From contig OY759225.1 in NCBI GenBank assembly GCA_963662175.1, positions 4,103,107 through 4,167,106 of the forward strand: a stretch of DNA of 64,000 nt, given 5' to 3'. The first letter of the stretch is position 1. Each line of letters starts with the position of its first letter. The DNA is from Aradus depressus. Its lineage: Eukaryota > Arthropoda > Insecta > Hemiptera > Aradidae. The position numbers were made by a program, and so were the translations under genes. Below the pieces are notes generated by a model that saw only the letters and a list, made by a program, of their open reading frames with translations, was not told the DNA's origin and made no database searches. Shown piece by piece: positions 12,201 to 21,029 of the stretch.

Positions 12201-15200
12201 AAGTTCTTCAATTCGTGGCCTCAACCTTTGCAGTACTCTCATGAAAAAATATATTTTGTTTTTATGTTAAAAACATTCTGTTAGACAATTTATGTTATAC
12301 ATAGTTAAGAGAATATTTTCCATTGCTATTTATTCATATCACTCTGTTCCCTAGTGCAGTGGTTTTCAAACTGCCGTATGCGGGCATTTTTTTCAATTTT
12401 TTAAACTTTTTCTTAATACACTGAACAATAATAATTATAGTTTTGTCTGAATGATATTTTTGTTTCCTCAGAAATCCCTATCATGTTATATAGGCCTTAG
12501 AGACTATCAGTTCAATTCTGTCTGCAATGTATGTATGTATGTTTAAGATTCACGGGAAAACGACAGAATATATATTCACGAAATTTGAAGGGCCTTTCTA
12601 TCATCGTACAACTTAAATATTTTAATATAATTATTATATTAGGATGTCCCACGAATCATGCCCACCTCCAAAATTTGTCTTAATTTTTAGAATTTACTGG
12701 GCTATTTTCATTAAGGCCAATACCTGATTCAGAATCAGAATCAAGATTAATATTTATTCCTATAAAACTCCAAAACAATGTAATTTTTATCAAGAATTTA
12801 AAATAAGGTCATGTTTTGTTTTTTTGTTTCATATTTTTAATCTGAGGGATTAGATTAAAGGGACATTTTAGTATAACCCCCAAAAAAATCGGATAAGCTA
12901 TTCCAGAGGTCCAGCAGAGAATGAGTAACTGCCTGTAACGCAGTACCGAAAGTTAATTTGGCCACAGGTTGCAAAATAAAAATCTAATCTGTTCTCTCAC
13001 TGTTTTTTATTATTATATATTAACCGGCTTTCGACGTTGCCCTCATCATCAGCCAGTCTGATAAAACATTTTTAGAAATTCCCTACGAGTTGTGACTCAA
13101 ATGGGGAACAGAAATAACAAATCTTGCACCATCCATTAAATTTAACTTTATTTTTGAATAATTTTTCTATTTTCTATTTATTGGATAGTTTTAATTTATT
13201 TATTTATTTACTTTTTAATTCTTATGTTTTTAAAAGTGTTTTAACAGACACGAAATTTTCTATGAGTATCCAGAACCCTCTGAGGACGACACCTATTGAT
13301 TTTTAAGCTGTCGGCCAAAATAATGAGGGGGGGGGGGGACTAGGGGGGAAGCCTAACACGAAAACTCTAATAACTGCTGTTGTAATAAATGTATTAACAC
13401 GAAATTTCATATGTAAATTCAAAGTCATATAAAGGCAACATCTAGTAATTTTCAGTGGAAACAGCCGAAGGAGAAGGGGATAAGAGGGGCTTAATTCAAA
13501 AAATTTAATTAATTCATCCTGAGGAAGTACCTACGTTGTCGATGATTCACCAACGTTTTATTCCTACTGGAAATATACCCATATTTTATTAACTAATATT
13601 TTAATTGATGTATAATGTGTCTTTGTTTAGGCGTCTCCGGAGGATGAGATGAGGTATGCGTCTACCCCTGATCCACAGCCTCCTTGTTTTCATCCTGGAA
13701 GAAGATTCTCTTCTAGTTTTCCTTCGAAGCATGACTTAACTCTGTTTGAGGGTATTTTATCCGACCTTTCAGCTTTGGTAAAATATTGTTTCTTTTTTTT
13801 TTTTTTTTTGCTTATAATTACATTATGTTTGAATAAATATTGGAAAAAAATATCGTTGCAACCGTCGATTTTAGACGTAGAAAGGGTTGCAACTTGTAAA
13901 GAACCCGTACTTCCTGCCATAGTCTTTAAGAGAGCGCTGATAGCCGTTAGGTTTTTTATCTGGGAGGTGAAAAAAAAAAACCTTGAGCACGCCATCCTTC
14001 GGATAGGACGTTAAGCGATGATCCCGAGCCTGTGTGATGTCAGATATTCGTTAAAGACAAAATTTAAGACTCACACAGTACTATTGTAGTTACTATACGC
14101 CCTAACCTTGCCTTTTTTTTTTTATTTTTTGACTTTAGCGTTGAGCCATTTGCCACTTCAAAAATAAACATTCATATATGAATGGTCTCTAAAAAGTAAA
14201 ATTTAAAAATCCACGCCTATCTCCTGGAAAAATGAATATAAATCATCGGCATGGAGATTGGGAAGCCTGAGCAGGTCCATGTAACTTGGGGTATCCTTTG
14301 TGATCTTCCGTACCTTATCTACAAATTTAGTCCTTGCATACGAATACTTACTGCAACACATGATAATACGCTCTGGATCCTCGGTCAACCCTTTTGAAGT
14401 TGGGATTCAAAATATTACTAGATTATATGAAAATATGAGTACAAAAATAATACTATTAATAAATACAGTGGATACATTTTTTTGGTTTAATTAAACTTAA
14501 GATTATCATATTGATTAAAATTAAGATTATTATATTAGTTTTTTATTCTTTTCCGGAAGTGTCTTTTTCACGACGACATTTCGGGACGTTCCTCAGGTCA
14601 CAATGTGCGAAATATGGAAAAGAGAAAGAAAACAAATTAACAATTATAAAAAAAGTATACATATATTTATTTTATGAAAAAGTATGAAAAGACAATAAAA
14701 ATAAATAAAATGATAATAAGAACACATAAAAGAAAAAAAACAAAATAAATAAAATAAATTAGTATGTAAATAGCAAAAATAATGATCAAAACGTAGATTA
14801 GACCGCTATATAAGATTTTCGAGATGTGAAAACATCGAGAGGTGGGAAGGGAGGGGAAATATGATGGTGGAGAATAAGAATAGGTTGTTTTATTCTTCTT
14901 CCGGATATCGCATGTAATCAGCTTCAATAATAATATGAGGCATAGTTACTGTTGGAGAACAACTGTAGAGTAACCTGCTAGTAATCAATACAATAATGCA
15001 TTGTTTATTGTTGAAGGCAGAGAAGCTGGAAGGTGCGATTCGCGAACGGGATCGAGAGATGCTCCAGCTTAAAGGAGAGCTATTCAGAAGAGGGTTCGCT
15101 CCAGGTACATCACACTCCCTTCCAGTAAGTTTGTATTATTAGTACCTATACCGAATCAGATGATTATGATTATTTTGATTTGAATATAGAAAGATATATA

Positions 15201-18200
15201 TTTATATTGAAAATATCCTTTCATGTTAGTAAATAAAATTTATTATGTACTTAGGGGAAGGTATAATTTGATTTTTAAACAAGTTGTAATTGCATTTTGT
15301 TGTTCTATACTTGAACGCTAAGTGATAGATGTACTTAATTTCTTCTTTATTGGTAAATTATGACGACTACACTCTGACGGTCATCTGACCAAGAGGTCGT
15401 CTTTAATATACGATTTTTTATTATCGAATTATTTGTATATGTATATTTTATTTATAAATAAATAAATACTTAATAATAATAAAATTGCAATTTTAGAGCC
15501 AATGGCTGAGAAGTCGACGGTCTCGAGAATTGTCAAATCTTCCCAAAGAATTAAATGACAGAATACTAGAGTTACAGCAAGCCCTAAAATTCATTTTTTC
15601 AAGAGAAGGTATGATTATATTATTACTGTTGTTATTGTTATTATTATTATTATTATTGCAATGGACTGTTATGAGGCATACTTGTACCCAAATCTAAGTT
15701 ATTAATACATAAGCTCTCATAAAAGTTTGGTGAAGCCACTTTTATTTTTTCAGTTTGCTGGTGTTTTCCCATTAGAATGTTTGAAACTTGCCATCCTTAA
15801 TTACTCGGGGAGTTTTGCTAATATTTCGTGGTAATTTTTTAAGCCCAACTTTTCCCATTCTTCATCTCTTCTTAGTTCATATTTTCCTGTAAATTGAAAT
15901 GACAGTCCCACTGAATCCTATTTCCCAGACAGGTGCTCGACGGGCGACTGTCCTGAAGGAGAAGATTATGGAAGCTCTTCGCCTGCTAGTTTCACGTTTG
16001 AATCCTCTCCTCGTGTCTTTGTGCCCACGACAAGGACCATCTTCTCTCCGGTGGGAGACAGTGTGGAGATGAGGTCTGTTGTTGAACCTTCGTCAACTCC
16101 ATCGTCGGGATCTAGCCGGCAGCCCAGTCCGCTTCCGCAACAGGTAACCTATGGTTAGAATTATAATATCATGAACTATAACATAAAACGCCAACGACAT
16201 GGGCTTGTAAGTCTGTTACTTGATAGCGATTGTGTGAAACAACTTTTCTATTTATTTATTTTTTTGCTATGTCGGCAGTCTGGTTGTGAGGATTGAAGGG
16301 ACAATAATAATAAATTTATTTCCGTTAAACCGGTAATAGGATACGTCAAAATAATGTATACATTAAGATAGCTTATAGATTAGATTTATAACAACTTGAG
16401 TCTAACACACCTATGATTAGTAGTAATAACAAAACTATTAAAAAAAGTAAAATGAAATTAATAAATACTTAAAAATATATGATTACAAAAAATATATATT
16501 CATACAGATATATTTCAATAAGTAGATACATTTTTCAATTTAATAAAAATTAAGATAACTTTTTTTTAAAAACTCTTCCGGAACGGTGTTTCGGGACGTT
16601 CTTACGTCCCTTCATCAGGTGCCAAGTGCGAGATATAGAAAAGAAAAAGAAAACAATGTAACTGTAACAGTGTATAATAAAATAAAATAAAATAAATATA
16701 TATAATAATCAATTATAAATAAATAAATCTGAATGAATAAATAAAAAGTTATAAATAAATAGATCCATAAAATAATAAGAAGAATAAGAAATAAACAAAA
16801 AGTGTCTTCTTTTTTCTTTTTCGAAAATATTTCGGGACATTTACACGTCCCTTCTTCTGGTCACTAGGAACGAAAGTTTGGGAGTGTCCCGAAATATTGT
16901 CAAAAAACCTCTGGAAGAAATCAACTTATAAACCCCCAGAGAAGTTTAAAAAACACAACAAGTAGATTGGCAGTGATTCTCTGTATTTTCCCCCAGACTG
17001 TGGACGAGGTGGAAGAGAGTTTCCAAAGCGGGGGAGAGTTGAGCACCGAAGAAAGTCTCCCTTCAGACTCAGTGAGCCTGGATCCTCCAAGAAAGGAGGA
17101 GTCAATCTCTTCAGTGTCGGCTCCTCGGCGGCTTCACCAAGACAACATGGAGCTCTGCACAGACAAAGAACATCTCGTCTCTAGCGATGTCATCAAACGG
17201 ATAGAACTTCTCCAGGTTAAACGTTAACTTCACTTTACCAATCATTTTTAAAAATATAGTCGTACCTGAAATAATGTCAGTTATTTAAATATAGTTTTAG
17301 CGCAATAGCTTTCGTATACTTCGGGCCGGGACATCGCAAAAATGTCCGTAAGGAGAGGTGTCCGTCGAAGAGGGCTTTACTGCAGTGTTATTTATATTTT
17401 TTTCTTAGGTTTCTGTTGGTTGAAAATCGAAAATGAAACCTTAATAGCTGGCTGTTTAGAGATCAAATCGGCAATTGTTTAAACAATGGCTTGACTTTCG
17501 TATACAATTCAGTTTTATTTATTGTTTCTTCAATTTAAATTCTATTCCGTTGGAGAATTTTGACATGAATATTTTGTCGCAGTTTCTGAAAATTATAGAT
17601 TTTTTATAATTTTATCTCATTTACTTTTTATGACTTCCATTCTTTTCTATGTACATAATAATTGTAAACAAGCGCCGGTAGCATGCTACTCTTTTGAGCT
17701 CAAGATCGCGGGGTCGATACCCGGCCGAGGCCCTTAGGTTTTTTATCTGGGAATCAAAAAACGTTGAGCACTCAGTCCTTCAGATAGTCCTGAGGTTGTG
17801 CGAGGTCAGGTACTCGTTAAAGACACCTACTCTAGGTAACAAAACCTGAGTAGGTAACATTTAAAACTCCCATAGCAGAGTCGAGCTCATGTCCACCAGA
17901 GTGATCCGGTAGTAGGCGATATGACCTCATAGTTAAAGCCGGAGAATGATTCACAATAATTAATTATAATATTTTTATTTACAAAAAAAAATTTAAACAA
18001 TGTGATATATAATTTTATAATTTTTATTTTTAAGGAACTGGTTCGGCCAGAATTATGTGACAGTCTTACCCAGAGAACTTTAAGGATTCAAAAAGCAAAA
18101 CAAGAATTTCTGTTGGGGATAAAATGTGAAGATGCGGCAGAAGAAACAACACATTTCAATTCGATACTGGTCGAAGAAATCAGCCTTCCTAATGAACTCA

Positions 18201-20366
18201 CGGTCAAAACGGAGGTAATTTGATCGGATTTTATTCTTTTTGTGTTTTACATAATGAAGAGCACACGAACATAAGTTTTGTGAAACTCTAAGTTAAACGT
18301 GCTGAGTGGTGGGGGAAGGCAGAGTGGTCGGGATGCCACGAAATACTAAACAATGCTCCCTCACCAAACTGAAATATTAAAATAAGATACGTAAATAATG
18401 AAACAATGTTCATAGTTTTACATATATTACAACTAGCAGGTTACCCGACGTTGCTTGTCGTTAACTTTACGTTGTATCATTTTAACTGAGGATGATTACA
18501 TGCGATATCCAGACAAAGGTTAGAAAGATGACTCTCTTTCATGTCGATACATTCATTACATAGGTAGATAGATATCCCCCCCCCTCCTTTTCTATGGTGA
18601 TCTTGCTGAAAATTAATAGGTGTCCTTATAGGGCTTTGAATTCATATATGAAATTTCGTGTCAACACATTCATTACAACTGCAGTTATTAGAGTTTTTGT
18701 GTTGAGCCTCCCCCTAATCTCTAAGTTCCCTTTGGTCGATTTGACTGAAAATCAGCAGGTGTTCTTCTTATGGGATTTCAGATACACATATAAAATTTCG
18801 TGTCGATATATTCATTATATTGGGAGTTATCGTGTTCACAGATACACAGCAATTTATAATTTTTTATTCGGGAAAGCAGGGAGTCAAACAACATGAATCT
18901 CCGTTGAAAACACATCTTCGAACTTTTAGTCCATTACATAATTAGCTAGCTATATATGATAAAATATCTGGGCAAGTGAATACATTTCGAATAATATATA
19001 TTTTCTACTATTCTTCTCCCAATTTATTTTTCATCATAAGCAAATAGAGATTTTGAGAAGAATTCTCATAATCTATAATTTATTTGCTGATCTTTATTAT
19101 AAACAGTTCTTTCCATAGATTGCTCATAATATTCTTTAAAGATAACGAGTCGACCTCTTGCTTAAAATATGTTATGATCAATAGTATTAGAAAAAAAATT
19201 GTTTACAATACAGATGTGCAAATAAATTGTAGACAGTGGTGATGGGAGTTCTTCCCGAGACGTCTATTTGCTAGAATTAATTTTAAATTTGGTGAAGAAT
19301 AGAAATGTGAAAAACATATATTATTATAAATTCAAAATCTGCACAACCCAAAAATGAAAAATATTTTTAATATTTCATTTATTTGGCTGCCTATAAGAAA
19401 GAGTAAATGTCATGTTTTTTATATTAAACAGGTGTTATAAATGACGTTTTCCATTATCAAACCAAAAACAATATCAAAAAACATTAGGAAATCACAATAG
19501 ATTAAAATTGAGTCAAATCAATTACATTAAAAATACATTTTAAGATAATTTGACAAATGCATATAGTAGGCATTTATAATATTTTTTTTTTAAATATAAA
19601 CTTTATATCATAACAAACTTTAAAAAAATTATGGTACATTTATATACTACAAAATCAATCCAAAATTTATTTTTTTCGCCAATAATAATTTAACAAACAA
19701 TTTTTTCCCTTTATACAAATCCACCATCTGACAATCATTTCACAATGTGACTACTCAACTAAATAATGGCTAAAGTTTATTTATTATTTATTACATATAT
19801 ATGTATATAATAAAATTAAAATAAAATAGATAATGATGAAATAAGTAAAAGATAAAAAAAAAAATAATAATAATAACAGCTTCATTATGAAGAAATCATA
19901 CGAAAATAAATGTATCTAAATAAATATACACAGGATGATAAAATAAGTTTAAAAAATAATATAAAAATCAAGATTATTGTACATTTATTTTCGTATGATT
20001 TTTCTTTTACTTATTTCATCATTATCTATTTTATTGTATTTTCTTATTTAGTTCTATTCATTCTGTTCCTGTTTCTATCCACTGTAGCACTTTTATCTCA
20101 TTACTGATATTTCATTTTATTTGTATTTGTTGCTCTGTTCAGTGACTTTCATGTATTTATTCTTATTATCGTATTTATGTTTTTTTTTATTTGTTTTTTA
20201 GTCACCACCTTCAGAAGAGAAAAAGTGTAAAGTATTGGCATTTTTACGAAAGAAGAAGAAAGGAGAGCGAAGCGGAGATGAGGCGTCCCGCGATTCGCTC
20301 CTCTTGGACGACTGGTTGAGGAACCCTTTCAGGCCTAAAGGAAAATACAAAATAAGTAACAAATGA
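2413..20366 (+). CDS. 3' part of an unrecognised 17-exon coiled-coil gene
   Basis: Seventeen exons with AG acceptors and GT donors join into one frame of about 693 residues with all phases compatible, which is strong evidence for a real gene. The first visible exon begins inside a codon, so the N-terminus lies outside the window. Likely short coiled coils fall at residues about 224-262 and 346-434. An acidic segment lies at about 290-312 and a Ser/Pro-rich segment at about 450-506. The last 54 residues are basic (AFLRKKKKGERS, then NPFRPKGKYK). There is no signal peptide or membrane helix in the visible part and no catalytic motif. A cytoplasmic or cytoskeletal scaffold role is inference only. 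Introns are small to moderate except the one holding a Jockey LINE. Confidence 0.88.
2690..3570 (+). repeat. Dispersed 143-bp-unit repeat interrupted by a MITE
   Basis: It starts with the family terminal motif GTACTTCCCCAG, followed by the CGCTCTCCCTCC segment. It then carries two or more internal units with the hallmark GTGTCGATACATTCATT, the later ones after 3,110. A C-run of about 20 bases lies near 3,140-3,160. A TIR element (2,838-3,094) splits it. It is noncoding. Confidence 0.75.
2838..3094. mobile_element. 257-bp MITE with ~31-bp terminal inverted repeats
   Basis: The ends are near-perfect inverted repeats: GAAGAGCACGGGCAAAGAA... on the left and ...TTCTTTGCCCGTGCTCTTC on the right, extending inward to GTTTGTCAC/GTGACAAAC. 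It interrupts the dispersed repeat, whose unbroken copies read continuously here. The flanks show ATA on each side, so a short target duplication is likely. No transposase is encoded, and the superfamily is not clear. Confidence 0.82.
3746..3827 (+). CDS. Exon 2 visible, unknown coiled-coil gene
   Basis: The acceptor is CTCATTTCAG and the donor is AAAG|GTAATG. It reads KDCLYKTEPQDSYLC and onward and ends one base into a codon. It joins exon 1 at phase 0. Confidence 0.87.
4460..4535 (+). CDS. Exon 3 visible, unknown coiled-coil gene
   Basis: The acceptor is CTTTTCAG and the donor is TAG|GTAAAT. With the carried G it reads DEFLRDQELTHVRLHYDLSS. It ends two bases into a codon. Confidence 0.87.
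4683..4935. repeat. Fold-back element with TTTCGGGACA/TGTC hairpin arms
   Basis: The two halves are inverted copies: CAATATTTCGGGACA and CACGTCCC on the left, then GGGACGTGAAAGTGTC and GAAATATTGTC on the right, flanked by GTGTCTTC/GAAGACAC. Related copies lie near 16,800 and 54,520. ORFs here on both strands are artefacts of the palindrome. The inner part resembles a decayed hammerhead-like core (see findings). Confidence 0.8.
4968..5216. repeat. ~250-bp fold-back repeat with hammerhead-like core
   Basis: The arms are imperfect inverted repeats: ATTGTCTATTTCACAAATAA and GGTATTGCTA...CTTCAGCCAC on the left mirror GTGGCTGAAGATGGTAGCAA and ...AAATAGACAAT on the right. A loop of about 35 bp separates them. 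The outer ends (AATAAAGAAAACCGT and ACGTTTTTCTTTATT) are also complementary. A related end segment occurs at about 49,507-49,550. Confidence 0.82.
5117..5150 (+). ncRNA. Hammerhead-ribozyme-like core (candidate)
   Basis: The order is CTGAAGA (5,119-5,125), one T, stem GGTA, loop GCAA, stem TACC, then GAAAC (5,139-5,143). This matches the hammerhead core CUGANGA, helix II, GAAA. The inverted partner arm has a degenerate version. Helices I and III were not verified, so activity is unproven. Confidence 0.4.
5280..5500 (+). repeat. Dispersed 143-bp-unit repeat, partial
   Basis: It shows the family hallmarks: TTTTTGTGTTAAGC, GGCTGAAAATCAGTAGGTG and the end segment ATTACATAATTTCTCC. It is noncoding intron sequence. 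Confidence 0.7.
5522..5581 (+). CDS. Exon 4 visible, unknown coiled-coil gene
   Basis: The acceptor is TTCTTCCAG and the donor is AAC|GTAAGT. It reads VDESNRHRAAAEEKWTGDTT across the phase-2 junctions. It is a short charged segment. Confidence 0.86.
5669..5751 (+). CDS. Exon 5 visible, unknown coiled-coil gene
   Basis: The acceptor is ATATTTTAG and the donor is TCAA|GTAAGT. It encodes a Ser-rich piece including SRDSSPSSFYYLPMTE and ends one base into a codon. Confidence 0.86.
5812..6190. mobile_element. hAT-like element, partial copy
   Basis: It starts CAGGGGCATAGCCAGGATTT and follows the better copy at 26,716 over several hundred bases (TTGGGAGACTCGGACC, CTCCCCCTGAGGTAAC, GTGGTTTCTG). A G-run of about 17-18 bases lies at about 5,840-5,858. 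I could not find its right terminal repeat or a target duplication, so it is truncated or diverged. The minus-strand ORF across it is not a gene. Confidence 0.65.
6515..6619 (+). CDS. Exon 6 visible, unknown coiled-coil gene
   Basis: The acceptor is TTTTTCAG and the donor is GAAG|GTAAGT. It reads GSGFRPANSCRALNYFDLEP and onward, starting and ending at phase 1. Confidence 0.87.
6972..7050 (+). CDS. Exon 7 visible, unknown coiled-coil gene
   Basis: The acceptor is GATCCACAG and the donor is CAAG|GTGAGC. It reads EETVKRIKVDDFGRIPDHPR and onward, and leaves phase 2. Confidence 0.87.
7218..7420 (+). repeat. SINE, degenerate copy
   Basis: Traces of the head (GCTTGTCT, TTCTGAACCCGACCGAGG) are followed by the 3' body (GAGTCGGGCTTATGTCCACC through GCCCGGGCATGAATCAC). 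The middle is deleted. Confidence 0.82.
7777..7893 (+). CDS. Exon 8 visible, start of coiled coil
   Basis: The acceptor is CTTTTTCAG and the donor is CAG|GTATGA. The second half (LLRENISLLEKLRQERDACR) has heptad-like leucines and charged residues and probably begins a short coiled coil that continues in the next exon. Confidence 0.9.
8040..8430 (+). repeat. Dispersed 143-bp-unit repeat, partial
   Basis: The segments are TGCTCTCCCTCCAAAGCC, AACTCAATATTAAATTTACA, ATACATTTATTTTAC and the end motif ATAACTTCCCCTACACTTC. It is intronic. A TA-rich stretch (7,920-8,020) precedes it. Confidence 0.72.
8636..8672 (-). ncRNA. Hammerhead-ribozyme-like core, left arm (candidate)
   Basis: On the minus strand: GGCC, CTGATGA, one T, stem GATATA, loop AAA, stem TATATC, GAAACGTTGGC. 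The core bases are all present. The GGC after GAAACGTT can pair with the GCC before CTGATGA as a 3-bp helix I, with a minimal helix III. This resembles the layout reported for hammerheads of Penelope-like elements. Untested. Confidence 0.45.
9110..9145 (+). ncRNA. Hammerhead-ribozyme-like core, right arm (candidate)
   Basis: On the plus strand: CTGATGA (9,113-9,119), T, stem GATATA, AAA, TATATC, GAAAC (9,136-9,140), GTTGG. It is the mirrored copy of the left-arm core, so either transcript strand of this fold-back would contain one. Confidence 0.45.
9326..9402 (+). CDS. Exon 9 visible, coiled coil continues
   Basis: The acceptor is TTTTTTTTAG and the donor is GCAG|GTAAGA. It reads QLENDMRDLEGQIQDVTKSF and onward, continuing the heptad pattern of exon 8. 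Confidence 0.9.
9598..9728 (+). CDS. Exon 10 visible, acidic segment
   Basis: The acceptor is TTGTTAG and the donor is GAG|GTAAAC. It is strongly acidic (FELVYDSDEGVETEEAQLEG) and ends at phase 0. Confidence 0.9.
9996..11411 (+). pseudogene. Jockey reverse transcriptase, main fragment
   Basis: An open stretch of 471 residues covers the endonuclease-RT linker and the fingers and palm of a Jockey-type RT, with catalytic FADD and the PQGSVLGP motif. Truncation upstream and the frameshift near 11,404 mean it cannot give a complete ORF2 protein. It is not part of the host gene. Confidence 0.93.
11449..11955 (+). pseudogene. Jockey reverse transcriptase, C-terminal fragment
   Basis: It continues the same ORF2 after a frameshift. 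It starts at the RT thumb region (CAERVRYLGLIFDAKLTWSHH in part) and ends with the basic tail typical of Jockey ORF2 before a short 3' UTR with AATAAAG and poly-A. Confidence 0.9.
12169..13630. other. Intron remainder: repeats only
   Basis: No exon is seen. At 12,357 the sequence CAGTGGTTTTCAAACTG matches a common hAT terminal motif, but no opposite end was found. A repeat with a hammerhead-like core lies at 13,020-13,130. The dispersed 143-bp-unit repeat occupies about 12,850-12,930 and 13,230-13,560, including a G-run near 13,327. Confidence 0.6.
13026..13054 (-). ncRNA. Hammerhead-like core, GCCGG family (candidate)
   Basis: On the minus strand: CTGATGA, T, GAGG, GCAA, CGTC, GAAAGCCGG. 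One base departs from a perfect GAGG/CCTC stem, which the copy at 50,141 supports. The sequence after GCCGG differs among copies, so the element seems to end there. Confidence 0.35.
13631..13777 (+). CDS. Exon 11 visible, unknown coiled-coil gene
   Basis: The acceptor is TTTGTTTAG and the donor is TTG|GTAAAA. It comprises exactly 49 codons and reads from ASPEDEMRYASTPDPQPPCF to the start of a second helical segment (LTLFEGILSDLSAL). Confidence 0.9.
13943..14080 (+). repeat. SINE body fragment
   Basis: It has the mid-body segments TTAGGTTTTTTATCTGGGAG, GCACGCCATCCTTCGGATAG and CGAGCCTGTGTGATGTCAG. The head is missing. Confidence 0.8.
14203..14388 (-). pseudogene. Probable LINE ORF2 C-terminal fragment
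   Basis: The minus strand reads TEDPERIIMCCSKYSYARTK and onward. The EDxxHIxxxC-like pattern followed by YxxAR resembles the zinc-binding tail of insect non-LTR ORF2 proteins. It is only about 61 residues, and no flanking RT was found. It could instead be chance. Confidence 0.4.
14520..14960. repeat. Low-complexity intron DNA and fold-back remnants
   Basis: At 14,545-14,610 a decayed copy of the TTTCGGGACGT family is visible on the minus strand (CTGAGGA, then GTCCCGAAA). A/T-rich low complexity runs to about 14,820. Around 14,890-14,925 lies GGATATCGCATGTAATC, a motif also seen near 18,495 and 63,115. Confidence 0.55.
15017..15124 (+). CDS. Exon 12 visible, coiled coil
   Basis: The acceptor is GTTGAAG and the donor is CCA|GTAAGT. 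It reads AEKLEGAIRERDREMLQLKG and onward, a highly charged helix. An alternative acceptor four bases later (GGCAG) would break the frame. Confidence 0.9.
15497..15608 (+). CDS. Exon 13 visible, unknown coiled-coil gene
   Basis: The acceptor is GCAATTTTAG and the donor is GAAG|GTATGA. It reads RSRRSRELSNLPKELNDRIL and onward, basic then helical, and leaves phase 1. Confidence 0.9.
15929..16143 (+). CDS. Exon 14 visible, Ser/Pro-rich region
   Basis: The acceptor is TATTTCCCAG and the donor is CAG|GTAACC. It reads SPRVFVPTTRTIFSPVGDSV within a Ser/Thr/Pro-rich context, with several SP dipeptides that could be proline-directed phosphorylation sites (inference). It ends at phase 0. Confidence 0.9.
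16300..16960. repeat. Intron with fold-back and hammerhead-like repeats
   Basis: At 16,310-16,375 a segment (TTTCCGTTAAACCGGTAATA) recurs inverted near 53,845-53,900. A hammerhead-like element lies at 16,575-16,640. A second fold-back of the TTTCGGGACA family occupies about 16,800-16,960, ending just before exon 15. Confidence 0.7.
16588..16620 (-). ncRNA. Hammerhead-ribozyme-like core, 7-bp helix II (candidate)
   Basis: On the minus strand: CTGATGA, A, GGGACGT, loop AAGA, ACGTCCC, GAAAC. The conserved core is complete, and the 7-bp helix is perfect. Flanking helices I and III were not resolved. Confidence 0.45.
16997..17215 (+). CDS. Exon 15 visible, unknown coiled-coil gene
   Basis: The acceptor is TTTTCCCCCAG and the donor is CAG|GTTAAA. 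It comprises 73 codons, acidic and Ser-rich (TVDEVEESFQSGGELSTEES) and then a short helix ending KRIELLQ. Confidence 0.92.
17290..17400. repeat. Possible pogo-like transposon end remnant
   Basis: The segment CCGGGACATCGCAAAAATGT...AGGAGAGGTGTCCGTCGAAG resembles terminal regions of pogo-like elements in insects. A second terminus was not identified. Confidence 0.3.
17672..17957 (+). repeat. SINE, near full length
   Basis: The tRNA-like head is partly deleted (CGCCGGTAGCATGCTACTC), followed by a complete body to GTAGGCGATATGACCTC and GATTCACAAT. It lies between exons 15 and 16, in the gene's orientation. Confidence 0.88.
18035..18214 (+). CDS. Exon 16 visible, unknown coiled-coil gene
   Basis: The acceptor is TTTTTAAG and the donor is GAG|GTAATT. 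It comprises exactly 60 codons and reads ELVRPELCDSLTQRTLRIQK and onward. Confidence 0.92.
18425..18975 (+). repeat. Dispersed repeat with two ~140-bp units
   Basis: It opens with AACTAGCAGGTTACCCGACG and then has two units whose GCTGAAAAT.A motifs are 139 bp apart, each with TTTCGTGTC and ATTCATTA. It ends with the family segment CATTACATAATTAGC. It lies in the last intron. Confidence 0.75.
18976..20201. other. Last intron, AT-rich, one long inverted repeat
   Basis: No exon is seen. Between about 19,819 and 20,045 two arms are complementary (TAGATAATGATGAAATAAGT and ATCATACGAAAATAAATGTA left, their complements right). Some 40 bp of A-rich insertion lies in the left arm. The remainder is AT-rich without recognisable elements. 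Confidence 0.6.
20202..20366 (+). CDS. Last exon with stop, basic C-terminus
   Basis: The acceptor is TGTTTTTTAG. It reads SPPSEEKKCKVLAFLRKKKK, then DDWLRNPFRPKGKYKISNK and TGA (20,364-20,366). The cluster of lysines could be a nuclear signal or a membrane or nucleic-acid contact (inference). No C-terminal membrane segment is present. Confidence 0.93.
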   Translation, partial: SPPSEEKKCKVLAFLRKKKKGERSGDEASRDSLLLDDWLRNPFRPKGKYKISNK

Positions 20367-20754
20367 CGGGGGGGCTTCTACATTGCCCCCCCCCTCTAAA
20401 AAATAAGATATTTTGGGGAAATTAATTTTAAAATAGTATTGTAATATTTACTGTTAATTTACTGCTCCTTTAAGAATATGTATAATGTATTTTGAAAAAC
20501 ATCCAAAAGATATTTACTTCAGTGTATTGAGGGGCTGTTATCTGGGTCTTCAGGCTTTAGGTAACATGGGCACTCAACCCACCCCTGCAATCAAACAAGA
20601 ATTGGGAGCCCATAGGCATTGAAACTCTTTTTCGATGGAAAATTATTGAAGATATCATTATTTGTAAAAAAACTGGGTTTTTCATTGCCTGTACAAGTGC
20701 TCAAAATCAAGTTTTTTTTTTTTTATAATTTCTTGAACAGATATCGTTTTTTGA

Positions 20755-20903
20755 GTATCTGACGTCGTACAGACTCGGGACCATCGCTTAACATATTCCC
20801 AAACCCAATGACGATGGGCTCAAGAATTGTCGCCCGGGTTTCGAACTCACGATCTTGAGCTCTACTGAGCTTACTAGCTAGCACGTTACCACTGAGCCCC
20901 CTC
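20755..20903 (-). repeat. SINE, 5' half
   Basis: On the minus strand the tRNA-like head (GGTAACGTGCTAGCTAGTAA, GTTCGAAACCC) is followed by the start of the body to GACGTCAG. Confidence 0.85.
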
Positions 20904-21029
20904 ATCAACTGATATTAAATCTTATAATGCAAAAACATATGAGATAATAAATAATAATTATTATAAAAATGAAATAAATAATAGAAAATGTTGAATATAA
21001 AATTCCTAATATTAATAAATACAATCATA

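Noticed and set aside
12357..12373. Complete hAT element starting CAGTGGTTTTCAAACTG
   Set aside because: Only one end is visible. No matching inverted end or 8-bp duplication was found nearby.
13649..14014. 121-residue ORF read as an independent gene
   Set aside because: Its first half is exon 11 of the host gene. The rest is intron including a T-run and a SINE fragment.
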